Source of the DNA: Rhizobium sp. BT04
GTDB taxonomy: Bacteria > Pseudomonadota > Alphaproteobacteria > Rhizobiales > Rhizobiaceae
DNA: 64,000 nucleotides
Direction: 5' to 3'
NCBI RefSeq assembly: GCF_030053135.1
Contig: NZ_CP125652.1
Coordinates: forward strand, 3,900,501-3,964,500
This document shows, in pieces, positions 1 to 8,838 of the stretch (its first letter is position 1; every line of letters starts with the position of its first letter). Made by a program: the position numbers and the translations under genes. The notes under the pieces are model-generated. The model was not told where the DNA came from. It worked only from the letters and a program-made list of their open reading frames with translations, and searched no databases.

Positions 1-724
<724 letters not shown>

Positions 725-765
725 TCAATTCGAGTGTCCGGGTTCTCGGAAAGGCCAGCGGCTGA

Positions 766-1062
766 TCAGCCGATGATGCCCATAATGTCGGCTTCCTTCA
801 TGATCAGAAGGTCTTCGCCGTCGATCTTGACTTCGGTGCCGGACCACTTGCCGAACAGAATGCGGTCGCCGGCCTTGACGTCGAGTGCGACGACCTTGCC
901 GGATTCATCGCGCGCGCCGGAGCCGACGGCGACGATTTCGCCTTCCTGCGGCTTTTCCTTGGCGGTATCGGGAATGATGATGCCACCCTTGGTCTTGGCT
1001 TCGGACTCAACGCGGCGAACGACGACGCGGTCGTGAAGGGGGCGGAAGTTGGTGCTTGCCAT
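766..1062 (-). CDS. groES: GroES 10-kDa co-chaperonin
   Basis: 98-residue co-chaperonin, the heptameric lid of the GroEL cage. The N-terminus [12 protein letters not shown] and the mobile-loop region [19 protein letters not shown] are diagnostic, and the C-terminal KEADIMGII is standard. Length is as expected for the family. It is the first gene of the groESL operon; transcription starts on the minus strand from a sigma70-like promoter at 1155-1183, and the CIRCE operator lies between promoter and start codon. Confidence 0.98.
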   Translation of the reverse strand: MASTNFRPLHDRVVVRRVESEAKTKGGIIIPDTAKEKPQEGEIVAVGSGARDESGKVVALDVKAGDRILFGKWSGTEVKIDGEDLLIMKEADIMGIIG

Positions 1063-1120
1063 TGTCTAATCCCTCGATCGAATGACATTCGCAGGCCGGA
1101 GCGGCCCACATGGATAGATG

Positions 1121-1147
1121 TTAGCACTCCCTTGCGGTGAGTGCTAG
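1121..1147 (-). promoter_or_regulatory. CIRCE operator (HrcA binding site) of groESL
   Basis: Inverted repeat TTAGCACTC-N9-GAGTGCTAG, one base off the CIRCE consensus (last base G instead of A). It lies 59 bases upstream of the groES start and immediately downstream of the predicted -10, the normal position for repression by HrcA with heat-shock relief. Confidence 0.95.
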
Positions 1148-1154
1148 CGACGAG

Positions 1155-1183
1155 CATTTAGGGATGGCTCCGTAAGGAGTCAA
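1155..1183 (-). promoter_or_regulatory. Sigma70-type promoter of groESL
   Basis: On the minus strand: TTGACT (1183-1178), 17-base spacer, TAAATG (1160-1155). The CIRCE element begins about 8 bases after the -10, so the transcription start probably lies in or at the edge of the operator. Position relative to CIRCE supports the call. Confidence 0.75.
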
Positions 1184-1417
1184 TGAGAGCAATCACGAAT
1201 TTTTGTGCCGGAATTGTGAAGAGGCTGAGAATAATCGGAATGCGGCCGAACCATACGGTGGTCGAAATTTGCGGGCTCGCCGCCGCAACCATCTCCGCTT
1301 CAGGATCGGATCGTGAAAAACCGCCGCCCATCCGCGCCCGGCAGCGAAGAAAATGCCTTGCCATCGCCTTGCGCCTTTGCAATGTCACCGGTGACTGAAG
1401 CAAATCGGGAAATCGGA

Positions 1418-2266
1418 ATGGCCAGGCGGATAGAGAACTTCTCGGAGATAACAGATCACTATGACGTGGTGCTCTGCGATGTCTGGGGCGTCGTTCACAA
1501 CGGCGTCGATCCGTTTCCGAAGGCGGCCGCTGCCCTCGAAGCGGCACGCGCAAGCGGGGTCGCCGTCGTCCTCATCACCAATTCGCCGCGCCTTTCCTGG
1601 CAGGTGGTCGAGCAGTTGCGTCAGATCGGTGTGCCCGACAGCGCCTATGACAGGATCGTCACGTCGGGGGACGTGACGCGCGGGCTGATTTCCGAGGGCC
1701 CGAAGACGGTCTTCCTGCTTGGCCCTGAGCGCGACAAGGCGCTTCTCGAAGGCATTGGCGTCGAGCGCCGGCCGGCCGGCGAAGCGCAATCGCTCGTCTG
1801 CACCGGCTTTTTCGACGACGAGACTGAGAAGCCGGAGGATTACACCGACATGCTTCTCGACTTCAAAGCCCGCGAGGTGCCGATGATCTGCGCCAATCCC
1901 GACCTCGTCGTCGAGCGCGGCCATCGCATCATCCCCTGCGCCGGCGCCATGGCCGCCTATTATGAGCAGCTTGGCGGCAGCACCCGCATCGCCGGAAAGC
2001 CGCATCGGCCGATTTACGAGGCGACGCTGGCCGCTGCCCGCGAGCTTCGCGGCGATTTCCCCGCCGACCGGGTGCTGGCGATCGGCGACGGCATGCCGAC
2101 CGATGTGCGCGGCGCCTTGAATTACGGCCTCGACCTTCTTTACATCAGCGGCGGTATCCACGCCAAGGAATACACCCTGAACGGCGAAACCGACGAGGCG
2201 ATCCTGAACGCCTATCTCGAACGGGAAAAAGCCGCGCCGAAGTGGTGGATGCCACGCCTTGCATGA
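1418..2266 (+). CDS. HAD-superfamily hydrolase, subfamily IIA (TIGR01459-like)
   Basis: A 282-residue HAD-like phosphatase of the family found next to ribF in alphaproteobacteria. The nucleophile motif is DVWGVVHNG (in place of the usual DxDGT), with a C-terminal acidic motif IGDGMPTDVRGALNYG that binds Mg2+. The substrate is not known; subfamily IIA includes NagD-like and phosphoglycolate phosphatases. I take ATG 1418 (MARRIENFSEI) as the start because the family pattern begins there; the reading frame is open further upstream. The stop overlaps the possible ATG 2263 of the next gene, so the two are probably co-transcribed. Confidence 0.85.
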   Translation: MARRIENFSEITDHYDVVLCDVWGVVHNGVDPFPKAAAALEAARASGVAVVLITNSPRLSWQVVEQLRQIGVPDSAYDRIVTSGDVTRGLISEGPKTVFLLGPERDKALLEGIGVERRPAGEAQSLVCTGFFDDETEKPEDYTDMLLDFKAREVPMICANPDLVVERGHRIIPCAGAMAAYYEQLGGSTRIAGKPHRPIYEATLAAARELRGDFPADRVLAIGDGMPTDVRGALNYGLDLLYISGGIHAKEYTLNGETDEAILNAYLEREKAAPKWWMPRLA

Positions 2267-2280
2267 AGAGAAGCCAGCCG

Positions 2281-3264
2281 ATGACCGTCTTCCACCGCAA
2301 TGAAACCCGGGAACCCCTACCCGCCCATCTGAAGGGCGGCGTCATTGCCATCGGCAATTTCGACGGCGTGCATCGTGGCCACCAGTCGGTGCTGAATCGC
2401 GCGCTCGAAATCTCCGAGGCGCGCGGTATCCCCGCTTTGGTGCTGACCTTCGAGCCGCATCCGCGTACGGTCTTTCGGCCGCAGGCGCCGGTCTTCCGCC
2501 TGACGCCCGCGCCGCTCAAGGCCCGCATCCTGGAGGCGCTGGGTTTCAGCGCCGTCATCGAATATCCCTTCGACTACGAATTCTCGCAGCGCTCGGCCGA
2601 TGATTTCATCCATTCGATCCTCAAGGATTGGCTCGGCGCCTCCGAAGTCGTCACCGGCTTCGATTTCCATTTCGGCCGCGGTCGCGAGGGCGGTCCGGCC
2701 TTCCTCATGAATGCCGGCCAGACCTATGGCTTCGGCGTTACCTTGATCGATGCCTTCCGCGATGAAAACGCCGACGTCGTCTCGTCGAGCCACATCCGCG
2801 CGCTCCTGAAGGAGGGCAATGTCAGCGAAGTCGCCGGCATGCTGGGCTACCGCTATACGGTGGAAGCCGAGGTGATCGATGGCGAGAAACTCGGCCGGCA
2901 GCTCGGTTTCCCCACGGCCAATATGCGCCTGCCGCCGGAGGTTGATCTCGCCGCCGGCATCTACGCCGTCCGTTTCCGCCTTGCGGACGGCACGCTCCAC
3001 GACGCAGTCGCAAGCTATGGCCGCCGCCCGACGGTGACGGAAAACGGCGCGCCGCTGCTCGAAACCTATCTTTTCGACTTCAGCGGCGATCTCTACGGCC
3101 AGCTCTGCGCCGTCTCCTTCTTCGGCTATATCAGACCCGAGCTGAAATTCGACGGCCTCGATCCGCTGGTCGCCCAGATCAAACGCGACGAGGAAGAGGC
3201 GAGGGCGCTGCTATCGGGTGTCAGCCCGCTCGGCGCGCTTGATGGGAAACTGTGCTTTTCCTGA
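2281..3264 (+). CDS. ribF: Bifunctional riboflavin kinase / FAD synthetase
   Basis: RibF makes FMN from riboflavin and then FAD from FMN. The N-terminal nucleotidyltransferase domain shows GNFDGVHRGHQSVL (HxGH-like motif), and the C-terminal flavokinase domain shows GEKLGRQLGFPTANM. About 327 residues, a normal length. ATG 2281 (MTVFHRNE) matches the usual N-terminus and has a weak GAAGAG upstream; ATG 2263 overlapping the previous stop is a possible alternative by translational coupling. Same strand and tight spacing with the HAD gene suggest an operon. Confidence 0.95.
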   Translation: MTVFHRNETREPLPAHLKGGVIAIGNFDGVHRGHQSVLNRALEISEARGIPALVLTFEPHPRTVFRPQAPVFRLTPAPLKARILEALGFSAVIEYPFDYEFSQRSADDFIHSILKDWLGASEVVTGFDFHFGRGREGGPAFLMNAGQTYGFGVTLIDAFRDENADVVSSSHIRALLKEGNVSEVAGMLGYRYTVEAEVIDGEKLGRQLGFPTANMRLPPEVDLAAGIYAVRFRLADGTLHDAVASYGRRPTVTENGAPLLETYLFDFSGDLYGQLCAVSFFGYIRPELKFDGLDPLVAQIKRDEEEARALLSGVSPLGALDGKLCFS

Positions 3265-3274
3265 GTGCCTTGAG

Positions 3275-3733
3275 TTATTTCCGGCTCAACGGAAATTGAC
3301 CGGGATCGTTGGTCCATGGATCGAAGATTGCCGCGCCGGAGAAGCGCGTATCTCTGACGTTGCGGGTGACCAGATAGAGATTGTGCTCGATTGCCGTGGC
3401 CGCCAGCATCGTATCGACAACCGACGGCGCATGTCCGGTCCTGAGTTTCACGCGTCCCGAAATGACGCCCCAATGCCTGACGGCTGCGTCGCTCAACGAA
3501 AGAACACGTTGCGAAAACCTCTCCTCCAGTGCATCGCGGGAGGCCGCATAGCGATAGCGGTTCTGATCGTCCTCAGGCAGGTTTTCGATGCCTTTGTCAT
3601 ATTCCGCCAGCGTGAGAATGCTGATGAACATCCCCTCCTCGTCTTGAGCCGTAGCCCAGGATTTGACGGAGGGTGCGCCGTTCGGATTGATCAGCGCCGC
3701 AATGACATTGGTATCGAGCAGCCAGCCGATCAC
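3275..3733 (-). CDS. PIN-domain toxin, VapC/FitB type
   Basis: 152 residues of a PIN ribonuclease domain. Visible acidic catalytic positions are D7 (LLDTNV), E44 (LTLAEYDKG), the Asp of SVVDTMLAATA, and the TRN..D segment (VTRNVRDTRF), the set expected for Mg2+-dependent RNA cleavage in type II toxins. The start overlaps the last 4 bases of the upstream antitoxin gene, a classic toxin-antitoxin arrangement. Convergent with ribF, 10 bases apart. The specific RNA target cannot be told. Confidence 0.88.
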   Translation of the reverse strand: MIGWLLDTNVIAALINPNGAPSVKSWATAQDEEGMFISILTLAEYDKGIENLPEDDQNRYRYAASRDALEERFSQRVLSLSDAAVRHWGVISGRVKLRTGHAPSVVDTMLAATAIEHNLYLVTRNVRDTRFSGAAIFDPWTNDPGQFPLSRK

Positions 3734-3993
3734 AGCTCGGCATCTCGCCCGGAATCGGCCTCTCGCTCAAGGTCGAGCTCTTTGAGATCTAGGCTCTCCA
3801 TGAAGGCGACCAAAGGCTTCTTAGGCTCGGCTTTGGTCAACTGGTCGAGTTCTTCGACGCTGATGACGACGACGCTGTCCCGGCCGCGAACCGTCACGCG
3901 CTGTGGTCCTTCGCTGTGGGCGCGGCGAACCACCTCGCTGAAGCGCGCTTTCGCGTCCTCGAGCTTCCAGCTTTGCTTCGTCACTTTTTTCAT
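3730..3993 (-). CDS. Antitoxin, Phd/YefM type
   Basis: 87 residues. The N-terminal half (WKLEDAKARFSEVVRRAHSEGPQRVTVRGRDSVVV) is the Phd/YefM DNA-binding fold, which would bind its own promoter; the acidic, less ordered C-terminal half (LDLKELDLEREADS) would wrap the toxin. First gene of a two-gene operon with the PIN toxin, 4-base overlap. The autoregulatory promoter should lie just upstream of 3993 (higher coordinates), but I cannot mark a clear operator. Confidence 0.87.
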   Translation of the reverse strand: MKKVTKQSWKLEDAKARFSEVVRRAHSEGPQRVTVRGRDSVVVISVEELDQLTKAEPKKPLVAFMESLDLKELDLEREADSGRDAEL

Positions 3994-4346
3994 GCGTCTA
4001 TGCCCGCGACAGAAACTGGTCAGATAGTCAGATCATACCGCATGCTGCAAGCGTTTTCCAGCCACCTGCCTTCTTCAGAGAATGCATTTGCGGCAATTCC
4101 CGCCACCGATGAGGATTGCCGGCGCGCGAATTCTTCTCTTCCTTTTCCCGGCAAAAACGCCTATGAACCGGCGCTATGACGAAATTTCGGCTGGCGATCA
4201 CGATGCGAATTATCGGCCCGGCCTTCCGCGCGCGCTAAGCGGCCGGGAGGTCCGGGTTTTCAGCGCTCGGATATGAGCGCTTCCGTCACCAGCTTTTTCA
4301 CGCCCGTTGCGCCCCTTTCTGGGCCGCCAGAAACGATTGTCCCGAT
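3994..4346. other. Intergenic region between toxin-antitoxin operon and ileS
   Basis: 353 bases without a supported gene. It must hold the divergent promoters for the antitoxin and ileS. The only clear structure is a short perfect hairpin at 4262-4281 (AGCGCTC, 6-base loop, GAGCGCT), 66 bases before the ileS start. No T-box or riboswitch pattern was recognised. Confidence 0.6.
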
Positions 4347-7238
4347 ATGACCGACACATCCGAAAAGATCGATTACTCGAAGACCCTCTATTTGCCCGAA
4401 ACCGATTTCCCGATGCGCGCCGGCCTGCCGCAGAAGGAGCCGGAGCTCGTCAAGCGCTGGCAGGAGATGGGTCTCTACAAGAAACTGCGCGCTTCCGCCG
4501 CCGGCCGCGAGAAATTCGTGCTGCACGACGGCCCGCCCTATGCCAATGGCAACATCCATATCGGCCACGCGCTGAACAAGATCCTCAAGGACGTCATCAA
4601 CCGCTCGTTCCAGATGCGCGGTTACGATGCCAATTACGTGCCCGGCTGGGATTGCCACGGCCTGCCGATCGAATGGAAGATCGAGGAAAAGTATCGCGAG
4701 AAGGGCAAGAACAAGGACGAGGTCCCGGTCAACGAATTCCGCCGGGAATGCCGTGAATTCGCCACCGGCTGGATCAAGGTCCAGGCGGAAGAGTTCAAGC
4801 GTCTCGGCATCGAGGGCGACTTCGACAATCCCTATACGACGATGAACTTCCACGCGGAATCGCGCATCGCCGGCGAACTCCTGAAGATCGCCGCCAGCGG
4901 TCAGCTCTACCGCGGCTCCAAGCCGATCATGTGGTCGGTCGTCGAGCGCACCGCGCTGGCCGAGGCCGAGGTCGAATACCAGGACTACGAGAGCGATACG
5001 ATCTGGGTGAAATTCCCCGTCGTCGAAGGTCCGGCCGCGCTCAAGGATGCGTTCGTGGTCATCTGGACGACCACGCCCTGGACGATCCCCGGCAACCGCG
5101 CGGTTTCCTTTTCCGCGCGTGTTTCCTACGGGCTCTATGAAGTAACGGCCGCCGAGAATGATTTTGGCCCGCGTCCCGGCGAGAGGCTGATCTTTGCCGA
5201 TAAGCTGGCCGAGGAATCCTTCGCCAAGGCCAAGCTGCAGTACAAGCGCCTGAGCGATGTCTCTGCGGCCGACTTCGCCGCGATGACCTGCGCCCATCCC
5301 TTCAAGGGTCTCGACGGCGGCTATGAATTCGCCGTGCCGCTGCTCGATGGCGATCATGTCACCGATGATGCCGGCACCGGCTTCGTGCACACCGCTCCCA
5401 GCCACGGCCGCGAAGACTTCGATGCCTGGATGTCGGCTGTCCGCACGCTCGAGGCCCGTGGCATCGAGACCAAGATCCCGTTCCCGGTCGACGACGGCGG
5501 CTTCTACACATCGGACGCCCCCGGCTTCGAGGGCGCCCGCGTCATCGACGATAACGGCAAGAAGGGTGATGCCAACGACCGCGTCATCAAGGAGCTGATC
5601 GCCCGTGGCGCGCTCTTTGCCCGCGGCCGGCTGAAGCATCAATATCCGCATTCCTGGCGCTCGAAGAAGCCGGTCATCTTCCGCAACACGCCGCAATGGT
5701 TCGTCTATATGGACAAGACCCTTGCCGACGGCACGACGCTGCGTTCGCGCGCGCTGAGTGCGATCGACGACACGCGCTTCGTGCCCGCCGCCGGCCAGAA
5801 CCGCCTGCGCGCCATGATCGAGGGCCGTCCGGACTGGGTTCTTTCCCGTCAAAGGGCATGGGGCGTGCCGATCGCCGTCTTTGCCGACGAGCAGGGCGAG
5901 GTCCTGGTCGATGACGCCGTCAACGCCCGCATTCTCGAAGCCTTCGAACACGAGGGCGCCGACGCCTGGTTCGCCGAAGGTGCCAAGGAGCGGTTCCTCG
6001 GCAACGACCACGACCATGCCCGCTGGACGCAGGTCATGGATATCCTCGACGTCTGGTTCGACTCGGGCTCGACGCACACCTTCACGCTGGAAGACCGCCC
6101 CGACTTGAAGTGGCCGGCCGATCTCTATCTCGAAGGGTCCGATCAGCATCGCGGCTGGTTCCATTCGTCGCTCTTGGAATCGGCTGCCACCCGCGGCCGC
6201 GCGCCCTACAACGCCGTCCTCACCCATGGTTTCACCATGGACGAGAAGGGCGAGAAGATGTCGAAGTCGAAGGGCAACGTCACCGCTCCACAGGAGGTGA
6301 TGAAGGACGCCGGCGCCGATATCCTGCGCCTCTGGGTCATGACCTCGGATTATGCCGACGACCTGCGCGTCGGCAAGACGATCATCCAGACCAATGTCGA
6401 CGCCTATCGCAAGCTGCGCAACACCATCCGCTGGATGCTCGGCACGCTCGCCCACGACAAGGGCGAGGAGATCGCGCTCGCCGATCTGCCGGAGCTGGAG
6501 CAGCTGATGCTGCACCGGCTTGCCGAGCTCGACGAACTGGTGCGCGAGAACTACGACAGCTTCGACTTCAAGAAGATCGCCAGGGCGCTGATCGATTTCG
6601 CCAATGTCGAGCTTTCGGCCTTCTATTTCGATGTCCGCAAGGACTCGCTCTATTGCGACGCGCCGTCGAGCCTGCGACGGCGCGCCAGCCTGCACGTCAT
6701 CCGGCAGATCTTCGATTGCATGGTGACCTGGCTCGCCCCGATGCTGCCCTTCACCACCGAGGAGGCATGGCTGTCGCGCAACCCGTCCGCCGTTTCCGTG
6801 CATCTGGAGCAGTTTGCGCCGGTTGCCAAGGAATGGCGCAACGATGCCCTGGCCGAGAAGTGGAAGAAGATCCGCACGGTCCGCTCGGTAGTCACGGGCG
6901 CTCTGGAAATCGAGCGCAAGGACAAGCGCATCGGCTCTTCGCTGGAGGCGGCTCCCGTCGTCTTCATCGCCGATCCGGAACTGATGAAGGCGCTCGAAGG
7001 CCAGGACTTCACCGAAGTCTGCATCACCTCGGCGATCGAGATCAAGGCCGGCGAAGGCCCGGCGGAGGCCTTCCGCCTTGCCGAAGTGCCTGAGGTCAGC
7101 GTCGTGCCGAAGCTGGCAGAGGGTGAAAAATGCGCCCGCTCCTGGCGCATCACCAAGGATGTCGGTTCCGATCCGGACTATCCCGATGTTTCCGCGCGTG
7201 ACGCTGCCGCCTTGCGCGAACTCGGCATCGGCGCTTGA
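4347..7238 (+). CDS. ileS: Isoleucyl-tRNA synthetase
   Basis: Class I aminoacyl-tRNA synthetase charging tRNA-Ile, 963 residues. HIGH motif is seen in [17 protein letters not shown] and KMSKS in [11 protein letters not shown]. The WCDG..Q-type editing insertion (CP1) and [12 protein letters not shown] segment are present. The C-terminal zinc ribbon of E. coli IleS is degenerate: only one Cys (KCARSWRI) remains where two CxxC pairs would be, which I understand to be usual in alphaproteobacteria. Start ATG 4347 ([26 protein letters not shown] would be the N-terminus, in two parts: [15 protein letters not shown] and [11 protein letters not shown]) matches the family. Confidence 0.97.
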   Translation: MTDTSEKIDYSKTLYLPETDFPMRAGLPQKEPELVKRWQEMGLYKKLRASAAGREKFVLHDGPPYANGNIHIGHALNKILKDVINRSFQMRGYDANYVPGWDCHGLPIEWKIEEKYREKGKNKDEVPVNEFRRECREFATGWIKVQAEEFKRLGIEGDFDNPYTTMNFHAESRIAGELLKIAASGQLYRGSKPIMWSVVERTALAEAEVEYQDYESDTIWVKFPVVEGPAALKDAFVVIWTTTPWTIPGNRAVSFSARVSYGLYEVTAAENDFGPRPGERLIFADKLAEESFAKAKLQYKRLSDVSAADFAAMTCAHPFKGLDGGYEFAVPLLDGDHVTDDAGTGFVHTAPSHGREDFDAWMSAVRTLEARGIETKIPFPVDDGGFYTSDAPGFEGARVIDDNGKKGDANDRVIKELIARGALFARGRLKHQYPHSWRSKKPVIFRNTPQWFVYMDKTLADGTTLRSRALSAIDDTRFVPAAGQNRLRAMIEGRPDWVLSRQRAWGVPIAVFADEQGEVLVDDAVNARILEAFEHEGADAWFAEGAKERFLGNDHDHARWTQVMDILDVWFDSGSTHTFTLEDRPDLKWPADLYLEGSDQHRGWFHSSLLESAATRGRAPYNAVLTHGFTMDEKGEKMSKSKGNVTAPQEVMKDAGADILRLWVMTSDYADDLRVGKTIIQTNVDAYRKLRNTIRWMLGTLAHDKGEEIALADLPELEQLMLHRLAELDELVRENYDSFDFKKIARALIDFANVELSAFYFDVRKDSLYCDAPSSLRRRASLHVIRQIFDCMVTWLAPMLPFTTEEAWLSRNPSAVSVHLEQFAPVAKEWRNDALAEKWKKIRTVRSVVTGALEIERKDKRIGSSLEAAPVVFIADPELMKALEGQDFTEVCITSAIEIKAGEGPAEAFRLAEVPEVSVVPKLAEGEKCARSWRITKDVGSDPDYPDVSARDAAALRELGIGA

Positions 7239-7369
7239 AGATATTTGCCGGGTGAATTGCGTTTTCGCGGTTCATCCGGTAAAAGCTGCCTGAAAATGGC
7301 CGGATTTTTGCGTCAGGGGGACGGTTGTCCGGTTGGGCAACGATTGCACCGGTGGCTGGAAGGGTTTTC

Positions 7370-7999
7370 ATGTTCGCAACGCATTGGTTCCGTATGGGCG
7401 CCTGCCTGTCTGTTGTCATGGCGGGATGCTCTCTGGTGTCCAGCTGCGCCAGCAGCCCGACCTACGGCACCGACAAGACCGCCATGGAGCAGTTGACCGA
7501 CGATCTCGGTCAGTCCGTATCGTTGACCGGGCCGGACCCGAAGAACAAGGGCGTCAAGTACACGCCGCGCCCGACGCTGGTGCTGCCGGCCCAGGCGCAG
7601 AAGGAGACCCTCGTTGCGCCGCAGCCGACGGTCGCCGACAAGGACAATCCGCAATGGATTGAATCGCCGGAGGAAACCCGCGCCCGCCTGGTTTCGGAGG
7701 CCGATGCGAACTCGGACAATCCGAATTACCGCTCCCCGCTCGCGAGCTCTGCCATCGAAGGCGGCCGACGCACGACGGAAGCCCAGACCAAGGCCTATCG
7801 TGAAGCCCGCGCCCTGCAGAAGGGCTCCTACATCGATCAGCGCCGCTATATTTCAGATCCGCCGCCCGGCTACCGCACCGTCGACGATCCGGCAAAGCTC
7901 GATGATGTCGGCGAACCCGAGCTCAAGAAGCAGAAGAAGCGCAAGAAGGACGCGGCGGTCGCCAACAGCGGCAATCAGTGGTGGAACTTCCTGCAATAG
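7370..7999 (+). CDS. Putative lipoprotein of unknown function
   Basis: 209 residues starting at ATG 7370, which has GGAAGGG 6-13 bases upstream. The N-terminus carries a hydrophobic signal with a lipobox-like SLVSSC, so it is probably exported, lipidated and anchored in a membrane. The rest is Pro/Lys-rich and low in complexity, with a Lys-rich tail (KKQKKRKKD) ending in NQWWNFLQ. It follows ileS by about 130 bases; whether it is co-transcribed is unclear. I do not recognise a functional domain. Confidence 0.75.
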   Translation: MFATHWFRMGACLSVVMAGCSLVSSCASSPTYGTDKTAMEQLTDDLGQSVSLTGPDPKNKGVKYTPRPTLVLPAQAQKETLVAPQPTVADKDNPQWIESPEETRARLVSEADANSDNPNYRSPLASSAIEGGRRTTEAQTKAYREARALQKGSYIDQRRYISDPPPGYRTVDDPAKLDDVGEPELKKQKKRKKDAAVANSGNQWWNFLQ

Positions 8000-8072
8000 C
8001 AGTTTTTTTAGGACCGCTGTCTGCTGACTCAATGTGACGCGACATCGCCGGCACAGGAGATCGTCGAGAGCA

Positions 8073-8246
8073 ACCCCTCATCCGGCTGCCGCCACCTTCT
8101 CCCCGCGCGCGGGGCGAAGGGACCAAGCCGCACCTCTCCGCTCCCATCTCGCTCTCGCAGGGCACTTCCCTCACCCCGTTTTTACGGGGTCCGAAGGACG
8201 GGTCGAGACGAGTGGCTCGACCCCGGTAAGGTTAGGGTGAGGGGCG
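8073..8246. repeat. RIME-like rhizobial intergenic repeat
   Basis: Begins CCCCTCATCCGGCTGCCGCC, continues with a hairpin CCCCGCGCGCGGGG and later CCCCGTTTTTACGGGG, and ends with GGTGAGGGGC, the inverse of the beginning. The left arm is closely related to the repeats at 42561-42796. These match the rhizobial intergenic mosaic elements described in Rhizobiaceae. The whole 8000-8310 gap is otherwise empty of genes. Confidence 0.8.
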
Positions 8247-8310
8247 GCCACTCGCACAAACCGGACGTAGCGCGGGCAGGGATGGCGGTGCTGCGCAGAA
8301 CTGTTACGAA

Positions 8311-8784
8311 TTATGGCGCCTCTCTCCGTTGCGAAAAGAATCTCCGTAAGATCTCGGCCGATTGCACCTCGTTGAAGCCGGAGTAGACCTCCGGGGCATG
8401 GTGGCAGGTCGGTTGCGCATAGAATCGCACGCCATTGTCGACGCCGCCGCCCTTCGGGTCCTCGGCGCCGTAATAGAGCCGGCGGATACGCGCAAACGAG
8501 ATGGCTGCCGCGCACATGGTGCAGGGCTCGAGCGTCACGTAGAGATCGGCGCCGACAAGGCGCTCTTGTCCGAGCGCTTCGCAGGCGAGCCGGATTGCGG
8601 CGATTTCGGCGTGTGCGGTCACGTCATTGAGCTCGCGGGTGCGGTTTCCCGCGCGTGAAACGGCAATGTCGTCGATAACGACGACGGCGCCGATCGGCAC
8701 CTCGCCGCGTTCTCCGGCGGCATGCGCTTCTGCAAGCGCCATCTCCATGAAACGATTTGTCTTCACGATCGCAAGAATTTCCAC
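8311..8784 (-). CDS. tadA: tRNA(adenine-34) deaminase
   Basis: Zinc-dependent deaminase converting A34 to inosine in tRNA-Arg(ACG). The zinc and catalytic motifs are TAHAEIAAI (HAE) and EPCTMCAAA (PCxxC). Up to 157 residues; the first Met chosen at 8784 gives MEILAIVKTNRF, but a GTG at the V of VKTNRF or the ATG of MEMALAEA would fit the family equally well. Divergent from rluB with 54 bases between starts. Confidence 0.93.
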   Translation of the reverse strand: MEILAIVKTNRFMEMALAEAHAAGERGEVPIGAVVVIDDIAVSRAGNRTRELNDVTAHAEIAAIRLACEALGQERLVGADLYVTLEPCTMCAAAISFARIRRLYYGAEDPKGGGVDNGVRFYAQPTCHHAPEVYSGFNEVQSAEILRRFFSQRREAP

Positions 8785-8838
8785 TTAACCGCAGATGCGT
8801 GACCTGATAGACAGGCCCAAAAGGCAGGCAAACAACAA

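Noticed and set aside
4260..6803. Open frame of 847 codons on the minus strand opposite ileS
   Set aside because: Mirrors the codon pattern of ileS in high-GC DNA; no domain, start site or composition of a real protein.
7249..7281. Hairpin after ileS (CCGGGTGAA ... TTCATCCGG) as a terminator
   Set aside because: The stem needs a G-U pair and no T-run follows, so it was not listed as a terminator.
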